Shown one piece after another: positions 7,940-17,827 of a stretch of 48,270 bases of DNA (within the stretch, counting starts at the first letter, position 1; every line of letters starts with the position of its first letter). Origin of the DNA: CAZRQL01 sp964602415 (lineage in GTDB: Bacteria; Bacteroidota; Bacteroidia; Cytophagales; Flammeovirgaceae). The notes beneath the pieces are model-generated. The model was given only the letters and a program-made list of their open reading frames with translations, had not been told where the DNA came from and searched no databases. The position numbers and the translations under genes are program-made. The DNA is taken from the NCBI GenBank assembly GCA_964602415.1, contig CAZRQL010000024.1:1-48270 (forward strand). Reading direction: 5' to 3'.

Positions 7940-8763
7940 CAAGGAAATTTTGGATATTTGCTAAAGTCAGGCTCGCGTTTTTCTAAAAAAGAACGCGAGG
8001 CTTCGTGGGATTCTTCGGTCATATAATAGAGCAAGGTAGCATTTCCGGCGAGTTCTTGGATGCCGGCCTGCCCGTCCAGTTCGGCGTTGAAGCCGACTTT
8101 GAGCATCCTCAGAGCCAAGGGCGAACGCTTGAGCATGATTTTGCACCATTCGACTGTGGCTTGTTCGAGTTGCTCCAAGGGCACGACTTTGTTGACCAAG
8201 CCCATTTCCAGGGCTTCTTGTGCGCTGTATTGCAGGCACAAAAACCAGATTTCCCTTGCTTTTTTTTGTCCTACGATGCGCGCAAGGTACGAAGCACCAA
8301 ACCCGGCATCAAAGCTGCCCACTTTAGGGCCTGTCTGTCCAAATTTGGCATTTTCGGAAGCAATAGAGAGGTCGCAGACCACATGCAAGACATGGCCTCC
8401 TCCGATGGCGTAACCGTTGACCATGGCCACCACAGGTTTGGGTAGGCTGCGGATACGTTTCTGAAAGTCAAGTATATTGAGACGCGCCACTCCGTCGCCG
8501 CCCACATAGCCGCCCAAGCCTTTGTAGTTTTGGTCGCCGCCGCTGCAAAAGGCTTTGTCGCCCTCGCCGGTCAAAATAACCACGCCAATTTCATCGCGGT
8601 AGCGGCACTCATCTATGGCATCGAGCATTTCCATCACTGTCTCGGGGCGAAAAGCATTGTGAACTTCAGGGCGGTTGATGGTGATTTTTCCGATTCCTTC
8701 AAAAAATTCAAACTTAATATCTTGGTAAGATTTGAGGGGTTGCCAAGCAAATTGTTGCTCCAT
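7939..8763 (-). CDS. menB: 1,4-dihydroxy-2-naphthoyl-CoA synthase
   Basis: A crotonase-fold enzyme of menaquinone synthesis that closes the ring of O-succinylbenzoyl-CoA. The 274 residues match MenB length. Diagnostic motifs are CSGGDQ at 73-78 (oxyanion region), AIGGGH at 119-124, and GQTGPKVGSFDAG at 142-154, a MenB signature not found in ordinary enoyl-CoA hydratases. The Q-T-G in that motif is the pattern of bicarbonate-dependent type I MenB proteins. The other men genes are not in this window. It lies 33 bases after the DinB-like gene and overlaps the PLP-enzyme gene by one base, so all are probably co-transcribed. Confidence 0.94.
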   Translation of the reverse strand: MEQQFAWQPLKSYQDIKFEFFEGIGKITINRPEVHNAFRPETVMEMLDAIDECRYRDEIGVVILTGEGDKAFCSGGDQNYKGLGGYVGGDGVARLNILDFQKRIRSLPKPVVAMVNGYAIGGGHVLHVVCDLSIASENAKFGQTGPKVGSFDAGFGASYLARIVGQKKAREIWFLCLQYSAQEALEMGLVNKVVPLEQLEQATVEWCKIMLKRSPLALRMLKVGFNAELDGQAGIQELAGNATLLYYMTEESHEASRSFLEKREPDFSKYPKFP

Positions 8764-8796
8764 GGGTGATTTTTTATGAAAAGACGCAAATTTATC

Positions 8797-9261
8797 TCAA
8801 AGCCCAAATTGCTCCAAATGGTGGTTGATGTGCTTGGCATGGAAGATGCACCATTGGGCGTAGTCCAGTGCCCCAAAAACGGCATTGATGGGTTGGGCTT
8901 GCGGGTTGTTGGCAAAAAAAGCCTGAAAGTCGTTGTACTCTTGGTACATTTCTTCAAGAGCCGTTTGCAAGTCTTTGCATCGCAGAGCGGACAACTGACC
9001 AGCGGGCAAGAGCGGGCTTAGGGTGTTTTGCGGCCAAGGCCGGTCGCTGAAAAGTGCCTTTTGACGGTAGGCTTCCAGTTTTTCGATGGGTGTAAAGAGT
9101 TCCACTTTCCTTTTGCCGTTGGAGATTTGGGCTACATCGGCAAGGTGCTCGGCAAGGTGTTGAGCGGTCATCATGCCCCATTTGGGTTGGGTAAATGGCT
9201 TCAAATTGTCAAAAACAGCCCGCAAAATAGGCTCTTCGAGTTCGTCGGGCTTTATTTTCAT
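8797..9261 (-). CDS. DinB-fold protein (DUF1569-like)
   Basis: 154 residues, predicted as a four-helix DinB/YfiT-type bundle. The histidines expected for a metal site are visible: H35 and H39 in TAQHLAEHL, and H141, H144 and H147/H148 in the C-terminal HAKHINHHLEQFGL. The family resembles metal-dependent thiol transferases or hydrolases, but the activity is unknown. Its start overlaps the stop of the preceding secreted-protein gene by four bases (ATGA) and menB follows 33 bases later. Linkage to menB suggests co-expression but does not prove a role in quinone synthesis. Confidence 0.75.
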   Translation of the reverse strand: MKIKPDELEEPILRAVFDNLKPFTQPKWGMMTAQHLAEHLADVAQISNGKRKVELFTPIEKLEAYRQKALFSDRPWPQNTLSPLLPAGQLSALRCKDLQTALEEMYQEYNDFQAFFANNPQAQPINAVFGALDYAQWCIFHAKHINHHLEQFGL

Positions 9262-9896
9262 CGTTTCAAATCATTATAAAAACTCATTAGTTTTATCATA
9301 TCTTCCACTTTTTTGGGGTTTATAGCTTGGTTTTGTATAAAGTCGGCCATTTCGCTGCGGCGGTCAGGAAACTGCTCAGGCAATTTTTTTGGGTCGCTGT
9401 CCAGTGCGATGATTTCGTTTGAGTTGGTAAGCATAAAAAACTGGAATACTTCTTGTCGGATGTATCGGTAGCCCGACTGTGCGCCGGACATCCATATTCC
9501 GTAAGATATGGTTACCGGGATTTGGTCTTCTATAATTTCTTCTCTGCAAAGCAAGGCGAAGTTGTCTTCGTAAAGCACTTCAAAAAATACCGGACGCTTG
9601 TAGCTTTTGTCGGTTTGGTAAGGGATGGAATAAAACTCCCTTCTTTTGCCGCTGTTGGCATCCGTAATCACAAATTCCCCCACCCTGACGGCAGTTAGGG
9701 AGAGGGTTTTGCCTTCGGTGCTTTTGAGTAGAATCGTATTTTTAGGAATATTGTACAAAATCTCGCCTTCTATCTCTTGGTCAGAGTTTTGCATCATTAC
9801 TTTGCCTCTGTGCCAACTTTCCATTGAGAAAGGTTTTTGGCTTTTTGCTTCATGGCAAAGCAAAAAAAGCGGTACTAAGAAAAATATAAGTTTCAT
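9258..9896 (-). CDS. Secreted protein of unknown function
   Basis: From the ATG at 9896 the protein is 212 residues and opens with a clear Sec signal peptide (MKLIFFLVPLFLLCHEAKSQ), so the longer frame starting at 9944 is rejected. The mature part begins with a WHRGKVMMQNSDQEIEGEI segment, the pattern of a common Bacteroidota periplasmic or surface family in which a short beta-rich domain follows the signal peptide. I do not recognise a function. There is no lipobox and no T9SS sorting tail, so a periplasmic location is most likely. It is the first gene of the minus-strand group that continues with the DinB-like protein and menB. Confidence 0.7.
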   Translation of the reverse strand: MKLIFFLVPLFLLCHEAKSQKPFSMESWHRGKVMMQNSDQEIEGEILYNIPKNTILLKSTEGKTLSLTAVRVGEFVITDANSGKRREFYSIPYQTDKSYKRPVFFEVLYEDNFALLCREEIIEDQIPVTISYGIWMSGAQSGYRYIRQEVFQFFMLTNSNEIIALDSDPKKLPEQFPDRRSEMADFIQNQAINPKKVEDMIKLMSFYNDLKR

Positions 9897-10029
9897 CCTG
9901 AATGTGTTTTCAGAGGATTGCTTACAGATTGCGATTCTTTGCAATTCCTTGTTACTATTAAGACGATTGAGAAGCGGTTTGCGTTCAATCGCTAAGTCAA
10001 GTTGAATTTTGTAGGCATTTAAAGATGTT

Positions 10030-10037
10030 TATTTTTA
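10030..10037 (+). promoter_or_regulatory. Possible -7 box of the OsmC-like gene
   Basis: TATTTTTA differs from TAnnTTTG only in the last base and ends 16 bases before the ATG at 10054, the spacing seen at other promoters in this window. No clear -33 element. Confidence 0.3.
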
Positions 10038-10053
10038 CATCAAAATCAACATA

Positions 10054-10461
10054 ATGACCCCAAATTTTACAGGCGCGTATCTTGGCGAATTGCGCACGCA
10101 AGCCACTCATTTGTACTCCGGCAATCAGATTATTACCGATGCCCCTTTAGACAACCAAGGCAAGGCGCAGGCTTTTTCGCCTACCGATTTGCTGTGCGTG
10201 TCGCTGGCGGCTTGTGCGGCCACCACTATGGGCATCAAAGCCCAAAGCATGGGCGTCTCAATCGATGGACTTACTTGGCAGATTCAGAAAATTATGACTT
10301 CTTCTCCGCGAAGGGTAGAGAAAATCATCATTCATTTTGGGCTTACCAATAGTTCGTTGAGTGAGAAAGACAAACAAATCCTGATTCAAACCGGACTCAA
10401 CTGCCCCGTAGCCCGCTCACTTTCAACGGAATTGGTGCAAGAGATGGTCTTTGATTTTTAG
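10054..10461 (+). CDS. OsmC/Ohr-family protein
   Basis: 135 residues of the OsmC fold, which reduces organic hydroperoxides or fatty-acid peroxides with a two-cysteine site. Both expected cysteines are present: Cys54 in the helix segment SLAACAATTMG and Cys117 in GLNCPVARSL. This is the general OsmC arrangement rather than a clear Ohr, since the flanking Ohr signatures are not obvious. The protein is cytosolic with no signal peptide. The ATG at 10054 is the only sensible start. The next gene begins very close to its end, so the two may be co-transcribed. Confidence 0.85.
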   Translation: MTPNFTGAYLGELRTQATHLYSGNQIITDAPLDNQGKAQAFSPTDLLCVSLAACAATTMGIKAQSMGVSIDGLTWQIQKIMTSSPRRVEKIIIHFGLTNSSLSEKDKQILIQTGLNCPVARSLSTELVQEMVFDF

Positions 10462-10474
10462 GCTGGGTCTTAGA

Positions 10475-11167
10475 ATGAACGGCTGTTTTTTGTTTGCCAT
10501 TGGCAATAAAAAATTAGCAAAAAAACTATTTATGTCTCTTTTGGCTTGCCTTTTATTTGTTGGGGTGCAAGCACAGGTTCGCTATGGTGCGAGGCTCGGT
10601 CTCAATTACACCGATGTCAGCATAAAATCAGGAGGCGAAACTGTGAATGCCGATCCGCGCTTAGGCTTCCATTTCGGTGCGGTAGGCGAGATTGCCTTTG
10701 GCGATGTGGTGTCAATTGTGCCCTCTTTGACTTTTAGCCAGTATGGAGCAGCTATTAAGCAAGAAATCCCCCTTATTGGAAAGGTTGAATCCAGTATAAG
10801 ACTAAATTACCTTCAGTTGGGATTGCCTGTTGGTTATAAGATTGATTTGGACAAGGTAAAAATCCATATTGCAGCCGGCCCTTATGCCAGTATGGGCATC
10901 AGCGGTAAAGGTAAGTCAGAAGTATTCGGCTCAACTACAGAAGGAGATGTCAAATTTGGCAACAACGACGATTCTGACATAAGAAGAGGTGATTTTGGTT
11001 TGTTGTTTTCGCCGGGAATAGAGTTTCCGGTTGGCGATGGTGCCTTACTCATCAATATCAACTACGGTCTGGGTCTTGCCAATACTGCACCCAAAGGTGA
11101 CTCAGACAACTCTTCCAAAAATACCATGATAGGGCTGTCTGTTTCTTATCTTATGGGTGGGAAATAA
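10475..11167 (+). CDS. Outer-membrane beta-barrel protein (PorT-like family)
   Basis: About 230 residues with a signal peptide ending VGVQAQ, then VRYGARLGLNYTDV, the typical opening strand of the Bacteroidota outer-membrane beta-barrel family, and repeated amphipathic strands to the C-terminus. The start is uncertain. The ATG at 10532 falls inside the hydrophobic core and would lose the positive KKLAKK segment, so the ATG at 10475 is preferred, giving a long N-region. The open frame extends back to 10451 and overlaps the OsmC-like gene. A strong hairpin terminator follows at 11187. The small barrel has about 8 strands by eye; the substrate or role is unknown. Confidence 0.75.
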   Translation: MNGCFLFAIGNKKLAKKLFMSLLACLLFVGVQAQVRYGARLGLNYTDVSIKSGGETVNADPRLGFHFGAVGEIAFGDVVSIVPSLTFSQYGAAIKQEIPLIGKVESSIRLNYLQLGLPVGYKIDLDKVKIHIAAGPYASMGISGKGKSEVFGSTTEGDVKFGNNDDSDIRRGDFGLLFSPGIEFPVGDGALLININYGLGLANTAPKGDSDNSSKNTMIGLSVSYLMGGK

Positions 11168-11186
11168 GCTAAATATTTTTTTTGAG

Positions 11187-11218
11187 AAAGCCACGGTTTG
11201 AAAACTGTGGCTTTTTTT
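11187..11218 (+). terminator. Rho-independent terminator after the barrel gene
   Basis: AAAGCCACGGTTT at 11187-11199 pairs with AAACTGTGGCTTT at 11202-11214 with one G-U pair, followed by a T-tract. It closes the OsmC-barrel unit just before the scpA promoter. Confidence 0.8.
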
Positions 11219-11235
11219 ATTGCTGGGCTAAGAAT

Positions 11236-11262
11236 TTGTTTTTGCTCGTTTTAGTACCTTTG
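11236..11262 (+). promoter_or_regulatory. Bacteroidota-type promoter of scpA
   Basis: TTG at 11236-11238, 16 bases, then TACCTTTG at 11255-11262, which fits TAnnTTTG. The ATG follows 17 bases after the box. Confidence 0.6.
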
Positions 11263-11279
11263 CCCAAACGAAAACAACC

Positions 11280-13418
<2,139 letters not shown>

Positions 13419-13420
13419 GC

Positions 13421-14782
13421 CTAAAAAGCAATGACTTGCTCCAGCACTTCTTTGACCGTGGTGGCGGTTTGTATTTTGATTTTGAAATTTTCTTTTGAAA
13501 ATTCTTTGATGTTGTATTTGGAAACAAATACGCGTTTGAATCCCAATCTTTCCGCTTCTGCAATTCTGTTTTCGAGCCTGCCCACAGCTCTAAGCTCGCC
13601 CCCCAGCCCAATTTCTGCTGCATAGCAGTCTTGCGTGTTGAGTTCGCTGTCTTTCATAGATGAGGCTATGGCCACACAAACGGCCAAATCCACGGCAGGG
13701 TCTTCGATGCGGATGCCTCCCGCCATGTTCAAAAATACATCGCAGAGTCCCAATTTGAGGCCGCATTTTTTTTCCAGCACGGCCAAAAGCATACTCAGGC
13801 GGCGCGAATCAAAACCCGTGGCCACTCTTTGGGGGGCTGAGTAGGTGGTGGGGCTGACCAGTGCTTGCACCTCCACCAGCAAAGGGCGCGTACCTTCGAT
13901 AGCCCCCGCTATGCTCACACCCGATGCCATAGGGCTATCTCTTTGGGTAATGAGCACTTCTGATGGATTGGATACCTGACGCAGCCCATTGCGCTGCATT
14001 TCGTACATACCCAGTTCCGCAGTAGAGCCGAAGCGATTTTTTAGTGTTCGCAACATCCTGTAAGACAAATGCCTGTCCCCTTCAAATTGTAAAACCGCAT
14101 CCACCATGTGCTCCAACAATTTGGGGCCAGCGATTTGTCCGTCTTTGGTTACGTGCCCAATGATAAACACGGTGCAGGCGGTTTCTTTGGCAAACCGTAT
14201 GAACTCAGCGGTGGCCTCTCTGATTTGGGAAATCGTGCCGGCTGAAGAGCTAATAGATTCACTAACAATGGTCTGTATCGAATCCACCACCACCAAATCC
14301 GGCTTTTGCTCTCGCAGGGTTTCGATGATGGCATGGCAATCGGTTTGGGCAAGGATGTAGAGATTTTCCGACTTGCTTTCCAAACGGTCTGCCCGCATTT
14401 TTATCTGGGTGAGGCTCTCCTCGCCTGTGATGTATGTACAGCGCAAATCCTTCATAGACAGACACATTTGCAGTACCAGTGTTGATTTGCCGATTCCGGG
14501 CTCTCCCCCTACCAACACCACCGCACCCGGTACGATACCGCCACCCAATACCCTGTCAAGTTCGGCATCTTCGGTTGGGATTCGGTACTCGTGGATTTGT
14601 TCTATTTCGTGCAACAAAACCGGACGAACCGCCCGCCCTGTGTTTTCGATTTTTTGCTTTGAAGAAGAGGTTTTTTCTTCCAAAAAAGTATTCCACTCGC
14701 CGCAAGAAGGGCATTTGCCCACCCATTTGGGGCTTTCGTGTCCGCAAGCCTGACAGAAAAAAATTGTTTTGACTTTTGTCAT
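13421..14782 (-). CDS. radA: DNA repair protein RadA
   Basis: 453 residues, the full family length. RadA is a RecA-related branch-migration helicase for recombination intermediates. The N-terminal zinc finger is C10-x2-C13...C24-x2-C27, Walker A is GEPGIGKST at 93-101, the RadA signature KNRFG is near residue 250, and a Lon-like C-terminal domain (about 300-453) is present. Its ATG shares one base with the mtnK stop (TAATG), so the two genes are probably translated together. It is convergent with scpA with a two-base gap and no room for a hairpin terminator. Confidence 0.96.
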   Translation of the reverse strand: MTKVKTIFFCQACGHESPKWVGKCPSCGEWNTFLEEKTSSSKQKIENTGRAVRPVLLHEIEQIHEYRIPTEDAELDRVLGGGIVPGAVVLVGGEPGIGKSTLVLQMCLSMKDLRCTYITGEESLTQIKMRADRLESKSENLYILAQTDCHAIIETLREQKPDLVVVDSIQTIVSESISSSAGTISQIREATAEFIRFAKETACTVFIIGHVTKDGQIAGPKLLEHMVDAVLQFEGDRHLSYRMLRTLKNRFGSTAELGMYEMQRNGLRQVSNPSEVLITQRDSPMASGVSIAGAIEGTRPLLVEVQALVSPTTYSAPQRVATGFDSRRLSMLLAVLEKKCGLKLGLCDVFLNMAGGIRIEDPAVDLAVCVAIASSMKDSELNTQDCYAAEIGLGGELRAVGRLENRIAEAERLGFKRVFVSKYNIKEFSKENFKIKIQTATTVKEVLEQVIAF

Positions 14783-15999
14783 TAGAGACTTATTTTCAAG
14801 TGATTGTTTAAAGAATCAATGCCATCGAATCTCTCAGTTTGTGTGATGAGTTTTCGCGCAAAAAGCAAGGCTTCTCTTTCACTCAATGCCCTTTTTTCAA
14901 GGTTTTCGATGCTCTCAAAATCTTCTACGTGTGCCAATCCCAAAATCCGGCGTATGATTTCACAGCCCGCAAATCCCAAAGACTCAGTCCATAAGTGTTT
15001 TAAAATCAAGTCTAAAGCCTGCTTTTCATCGCGCACCACGCGGTGGCGGTAAATGGCCGCATCGGGGCGTTGAGGCCATAGCAGAGCGAAGTTTTCCACA
15101 AAACTCAGCCAAATGGCCTCCGGTTGGCTTGCAAGCCATTCCCTGTATGCCTTGCGGTCTTGGGGGTAGTTTTGTTGTGCAAAAAAAGCCATCATAAAAT
15201 TGGCCAAAATGCAACCCACATCAAAGCCCATAGGCCCGAAAAAAGCAAACTCAGGGTCTATCACCTTTGTATCTGAGGCAGTTACCATCACCGAGCCGGT
15301 ATGTAGGTCTCCATGCAAAAGCGCATCGGCTTGGTTTACAAATTTAGCTTTTAGCTCTTGTACCTTGAGGATGAGCTTGTTGTCTGCTCTCAACGCAAGG
15401 ACTGTGTCTGCCAAATGCGGATTGTGTTTGTTGAGGGGGGCATCGAAAAAAGGCTCATCAAAGACCAAATCTTCGGTGATTTGGCACATGGCTGTATTTT
15501 TTAGAAACTGCTCTGTCTTGGCTTTTTTTTCTTCGGAAGAGAGCCAAAAACACGAATTTTTCAGCAAGGTATGTGCCAAAAAACGCCCCAAATCACGGCC
15601 TACTTTTGGGTATATCTTGCCTTGTATCAGTGCTTTGCGCAAAATAATATGCGGGCTAAGCCACTGCATGGCCGTGAGCGACATATCCGCATCGTGGTAA
15701 AAAACAGCGGGCACCAAGTCGGGCACGCACTGCCCTTGCGCGACCAAAGCCAGATGTTCGTAGTGCGCCCTTGACAGAGGCAGAGGCCAACTTTCGCCCA
15801 CCAGCCGCACGTAAGGCAAGGCTTGCTTGATGACAATGCCCCCTTTGCTGCCTTCCACGATAAAAACCAAATTCAAATTGCCGTCCCCTACCTCACGGGC
15901 GCGGTAAGGCCGGCTGCCCAGTTTTTCTGACAACTCACTGATTTGGGCTGCATAACTCAAAACCGATTCGCTATCAAGCGCGACATATTTTTTTGACAT
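14782..15999 (-). CDS. mtnK: S-methyl-5-thioribose kinase
   Basis: A 405-residue protein-kinase-like small-molecule kinase that phosphorylates 5-methylthioribose in the methionine salvage pathway. The ATP-binding loop GDGNLN is at 38-43, catalytic HGDLHTGS at 229-236 (Asp231), and the metal-binding segment DPEFAFFGPMGFD at 248-260 is diagnostic of MtnK rather than of aminoglycoside phosphotransferases. No other salvage gene (mtnA, mtnN) is next to it; instead it overlaps radA by one base. A -7 box at 16017-16024 serves it, divergent from the glycosyltransferase promoter. Confidence 0.92.
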   Translation of the reverse strand: MSKKYVALDSESVLSYAAQISELSEKLGSRPYRAREVGDGNLNLVFIVEGSKGGIVIKQALPYVRLVGESWPLPLSRAHYEHLALVAQGQCVPDLVPAVFYHDADMSLTAMQWLSPHIILRKALIQGKIYPKVGRDLGRFLAHTLLKNSCFWLSSEEKKAKTEQFLKNTAMCQITEDLVFDEPFFDAPLNKHNPHLADTVLALRADNKLILKVQELKAKFVNQADALLHGDLHTGSVMVTASDTKVIDPEFAFFGPMGFDVGCILANFMMAFFAQQNYPQDRKAYREWLASQPEAIWLSFVENFALLWPQRPDAAIYRHRVVRDEKQALDLILKHLWTESLGFAGCEIIRRILGLAHVEDFESIENLEKRALSEREALLFARKLITQTERFDGIDSLNNHLKISL

Positions 16000-16016
16000 A
16001 AAAAAACGATTCAGGG

Positions 16017-16024
16017 CAAAGCTA
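16017..16024 (-). promoter_or_regulatory. -7 box of the mtnK-radA unit
   Basis: On the minus strand the bases read TAGCTTTG, a full match to TAnnTTTG, 17 bases before the mtnK ATG. No clear -33 element. Confidence 0.5.
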
Positions 16025-16093
16025 AGTAAATTTTTATTTTAGTCTGCTTCTTGCGATTTAGGCCTGTTTTTTCGTAAAGAATCAGTGTTTTTA

Positions 16094-16101
16094 TAGCTTT
16101 G
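16094..16101 (+). promoter_or_regulatory. -7 box of the glycosyltransferase gene
   Basis: TAGCTTTG, the same octamer as the divergent mtnK box, ends 22 bases before the ATG at 16124. No clear -33 element. Confidence 0.5.
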
Positions 16102-16123
16102 AGCCGCCTGTAATCCATAGGGA

Positions 16124-17410
16124 ATGAAAATATTGCTTTTAAACTACTATTGGCCGCCTTGCGGAGGCCCTGCCGTACAGAGGTGGTTGTATATCATCAA
16201 ACACCTCAGCGAATTGGGGTTTGAATGCCATGTTTTGACGGTAGAGCCTGAGTTTGCGGCTTACCCCATGTTGGATGAGACCCTAAACGCCCATATTCCC
16301 GCAAGTGCCCACATCTACAAAACCAAATCCACCAATTTTTTGGGTTTTTATGCCCAATGGTTCAACAAAGGCAAAATACCCTCTACCGCTACGGCAAAAG
16401 CCACAACATGGAAAGAAAAAATGGCTCGTTTTATTCGCAGCAATTTCTTTTTGCCCGACCCGCGCCGTGGCTGGAACCGATACGCTCTGCCCAAAGCCCT
16501 CCAAATCATCGAACAACACCAAATCGGGCTTGTCATTACCGCCGGGCCGCCTCATTCTACCCATTTGGTCGGACTCAAACTCAAAAAGCAAAAAAACATC
16601 ATTTGGATAGCCGATTTGCATGATTATTGGACAAATATAGCTTATCTGGCCAATTTTTACAGAACGCCGCTTGCTTCTTGGATAGATTCTAAGATGGAAA
16701 AAAGGGTTCTATGCGATTGTGATGCAATTCTGACTCATTGCCGTTCGTCAAAAGAGTATTTTTTTAAAAAATACGCATTAAACCCCCAAAAAATAAGGGT
16801 TCATACCATAGGATACGATGAAGAACTCTTCAAACAATATGAGGCTGAGAAAAATGAGTTTTGGATGGCTTATACGGGCACGATAGCGGGTTTTTATGGG
16901 GTAGATGCTTTTTTTGAAGCGTTGGCTTTAACTCTTAAAAAGATAAATTATATTATAAAATTTATTTTTGTGGGCAAAACAGACGATTATATCCAAAATT
17001 TACCAAAAAAATATGGATTGGAGGGAATAGTTGAGTTTTGGGGCTATCTGAGCCATAGCGAATCGGTGCGGATTTTAAAGCAGTGCAGCGCGCTTTTTTT
17101 GGTCAATCCAATATGCGATGCAGAGAAAATACACGTTCCCGGCAAACTATACGAGTATTTAGCAGCCCGCAAGCCGATTGTCAATTTAGCTCCCTTGGAT
17201 AGCGAAGTAGCCCAAATCATCGAACAGTGCCAAGCAGGCAAGACTTTTACGAGAAACCAAGTTTTTGAGATAAGCAATTATCTTATAGAATTAATAAATA
17301 ACAAAAAAATGGGCAAACCATTGCTGCCTACCCTTGATACTTACAGGCTCTATGGCAGAAAACGGGAAACGATAGGCTTGGCGCAGTGGCTTAAATACGC
17401 CTTAAATTAA
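16124..17410 (+). CDS. Glycosyltransferase, family-4-like (GT-B fold)
   Basis: 428 residues. The N-terminal half opens with MKILLLNYYWPPCGGPAVQR, the glycine-rich loop of GT4-type transferases, and the C-terminal half has the donor-binding segment HVPGKLYEYLAARKPIVNL (about 343-361) with the expected E-x7-E-like acidic position in KLYEYL. There is no signal peptide or membrane span, so it acts on the cytosolic face, probably on a lipid-linked or cell-surface glycan. Sugar and acceptor are not predictable. It stands alone between the divergent mtnK promoter and the repeat-bearing spacer, not in a visible polysaccharide cluster. Confidence 0.85.
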   Translation: MKILLLNYYWPPCGGPAVQRWLYIIKHLSELGFECHVLTVEPEFAAYPMLDETLNAHIPASAHIYKTKSTNFLGFYAQWFNKGKIPSTATAKATTWKEKMARFIRSNFFLPDPRRGWNRYALPKALQIIEQHQIGLVITAGPPHSTHLVGLKLKKQKNIIWIADLHDYWTNIAYLANFYRTPLASWIDSKMEKRVLCDCDAILTHCRSSKEYFFKKYALNPQKIRVHTIGYDEELFKQYEAEKNEFWMAYTGTIAGFYGVDAFFEALALTLKKINYIIKFIFVGKTDDYIQNLPKKYGLEGIVEFWGYLSHSESVRILKQCSALFLVNPICDAEKIHVPGKLYEYLAARKPIVNLAPLDSEVAQIIEQCQAGKTFTRNQVFEISNYLIELINNKKMGKPLLPTLDTYRLYGRKRETIGLAQWLKYALN

Positions 17411-17541
17411 CTTTAGCCCTAAAATTGAAAGAATACCTGTTGTACTTTTACATTTGGAATCGTTCCACAACAGACAAAAACGTACAATTTACATTCAGAT
17501 ACCCAATCCAAGGAGAATGTTTTCCATTCTGAATTGCTAAT

Positions 17542-17588
17542 ATACTGTTTGTCAGTATTATATGTGCTAAAGCACGGCATGTATGCCG
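17542..17588. repeat. Three adjacent short inverted repeats
   Basis: ATACTG-5 nt-CAGTAT (17542-17558), GTGC-TAAA-GCAC (17564-17575) and CGGCAT-GT-ATGCCG (17575-17588) follow one another. None is followed by a T-tract, so they are not ordinary terminators. Confidence 0.5.
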
Positions 17589-17656
17589 GCAGCCGCTTAG
17601 ACATAAATTCAATATTAAGTTAAGTTAACAAAAATATAACAAAAAATTCACATAAG

Positions 17657-17804
17657 AATTTTGGATTTTGAATTTTGAATTTTGNNNNNNNNNNNNNNNN
17701 NNNNNNNNNNNNNNNNNNNNNNNNNNNNNNNNNNNNNNNNNNNNNNNNNNNNNNNNNNNNNNNNNNNNNNNNNNNNNNNNNNNNATTTTGAATTTTGAAT
17801 TTTG
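17657..17804. repeat. AATTTTG heptanucleotide tandem repeat around a scaffold gap
   Basis: Units of AATTTTG (one reads GATTTTG) fill 17657-17684 to the left of the N run, and the same 7-base period continues in phase of content at 17785-17804 on the right. The true copy number is unknown because the array was not assembled. A related array of ATTTTTG lies at 46587-46628. Confidence 0.85.
17685..17784. other. Assembly gap of 100 N
   Basis: Exactly 100 unknown bases, the conventional placeholder for a gap of unknown size, placed inside the tandem repeat. Confidence 0.98.
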
Positions 17805-17827
17805 CCAATAAATAAATTGAATGTAGA

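Larger units (their letters stand above)
17411..17827. other. Intergenic islet with hairpins, heptamer repeat and assembly gap
   Basis: About 417 bases with no convincing gene. A short minus-strand frame near 17419-17604 has no start context or recognisable product. The region holds three consecutive short hairpins (17542-17588), an AT-rich stretch, and the heptanucleotide tandem repeat interrupted by 100 N. The final repeat unit ends 23 bases before the lipoprotein ATG. Confidence 0.6.

Noticed and set aside
17419..17604. A 61-codon minus-strand frame in the spacer after the glycosyltransferase gene
   Set aside because: There is no promoter, ribosome site or family similarity, and its end runs through hairpins.
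17530..17660. A possible integron attC site in the hairpin-rich spacer
   Set aside because: The paired R' and R'' core heptamers and the L box arrangement are not found, and no integrase is present.
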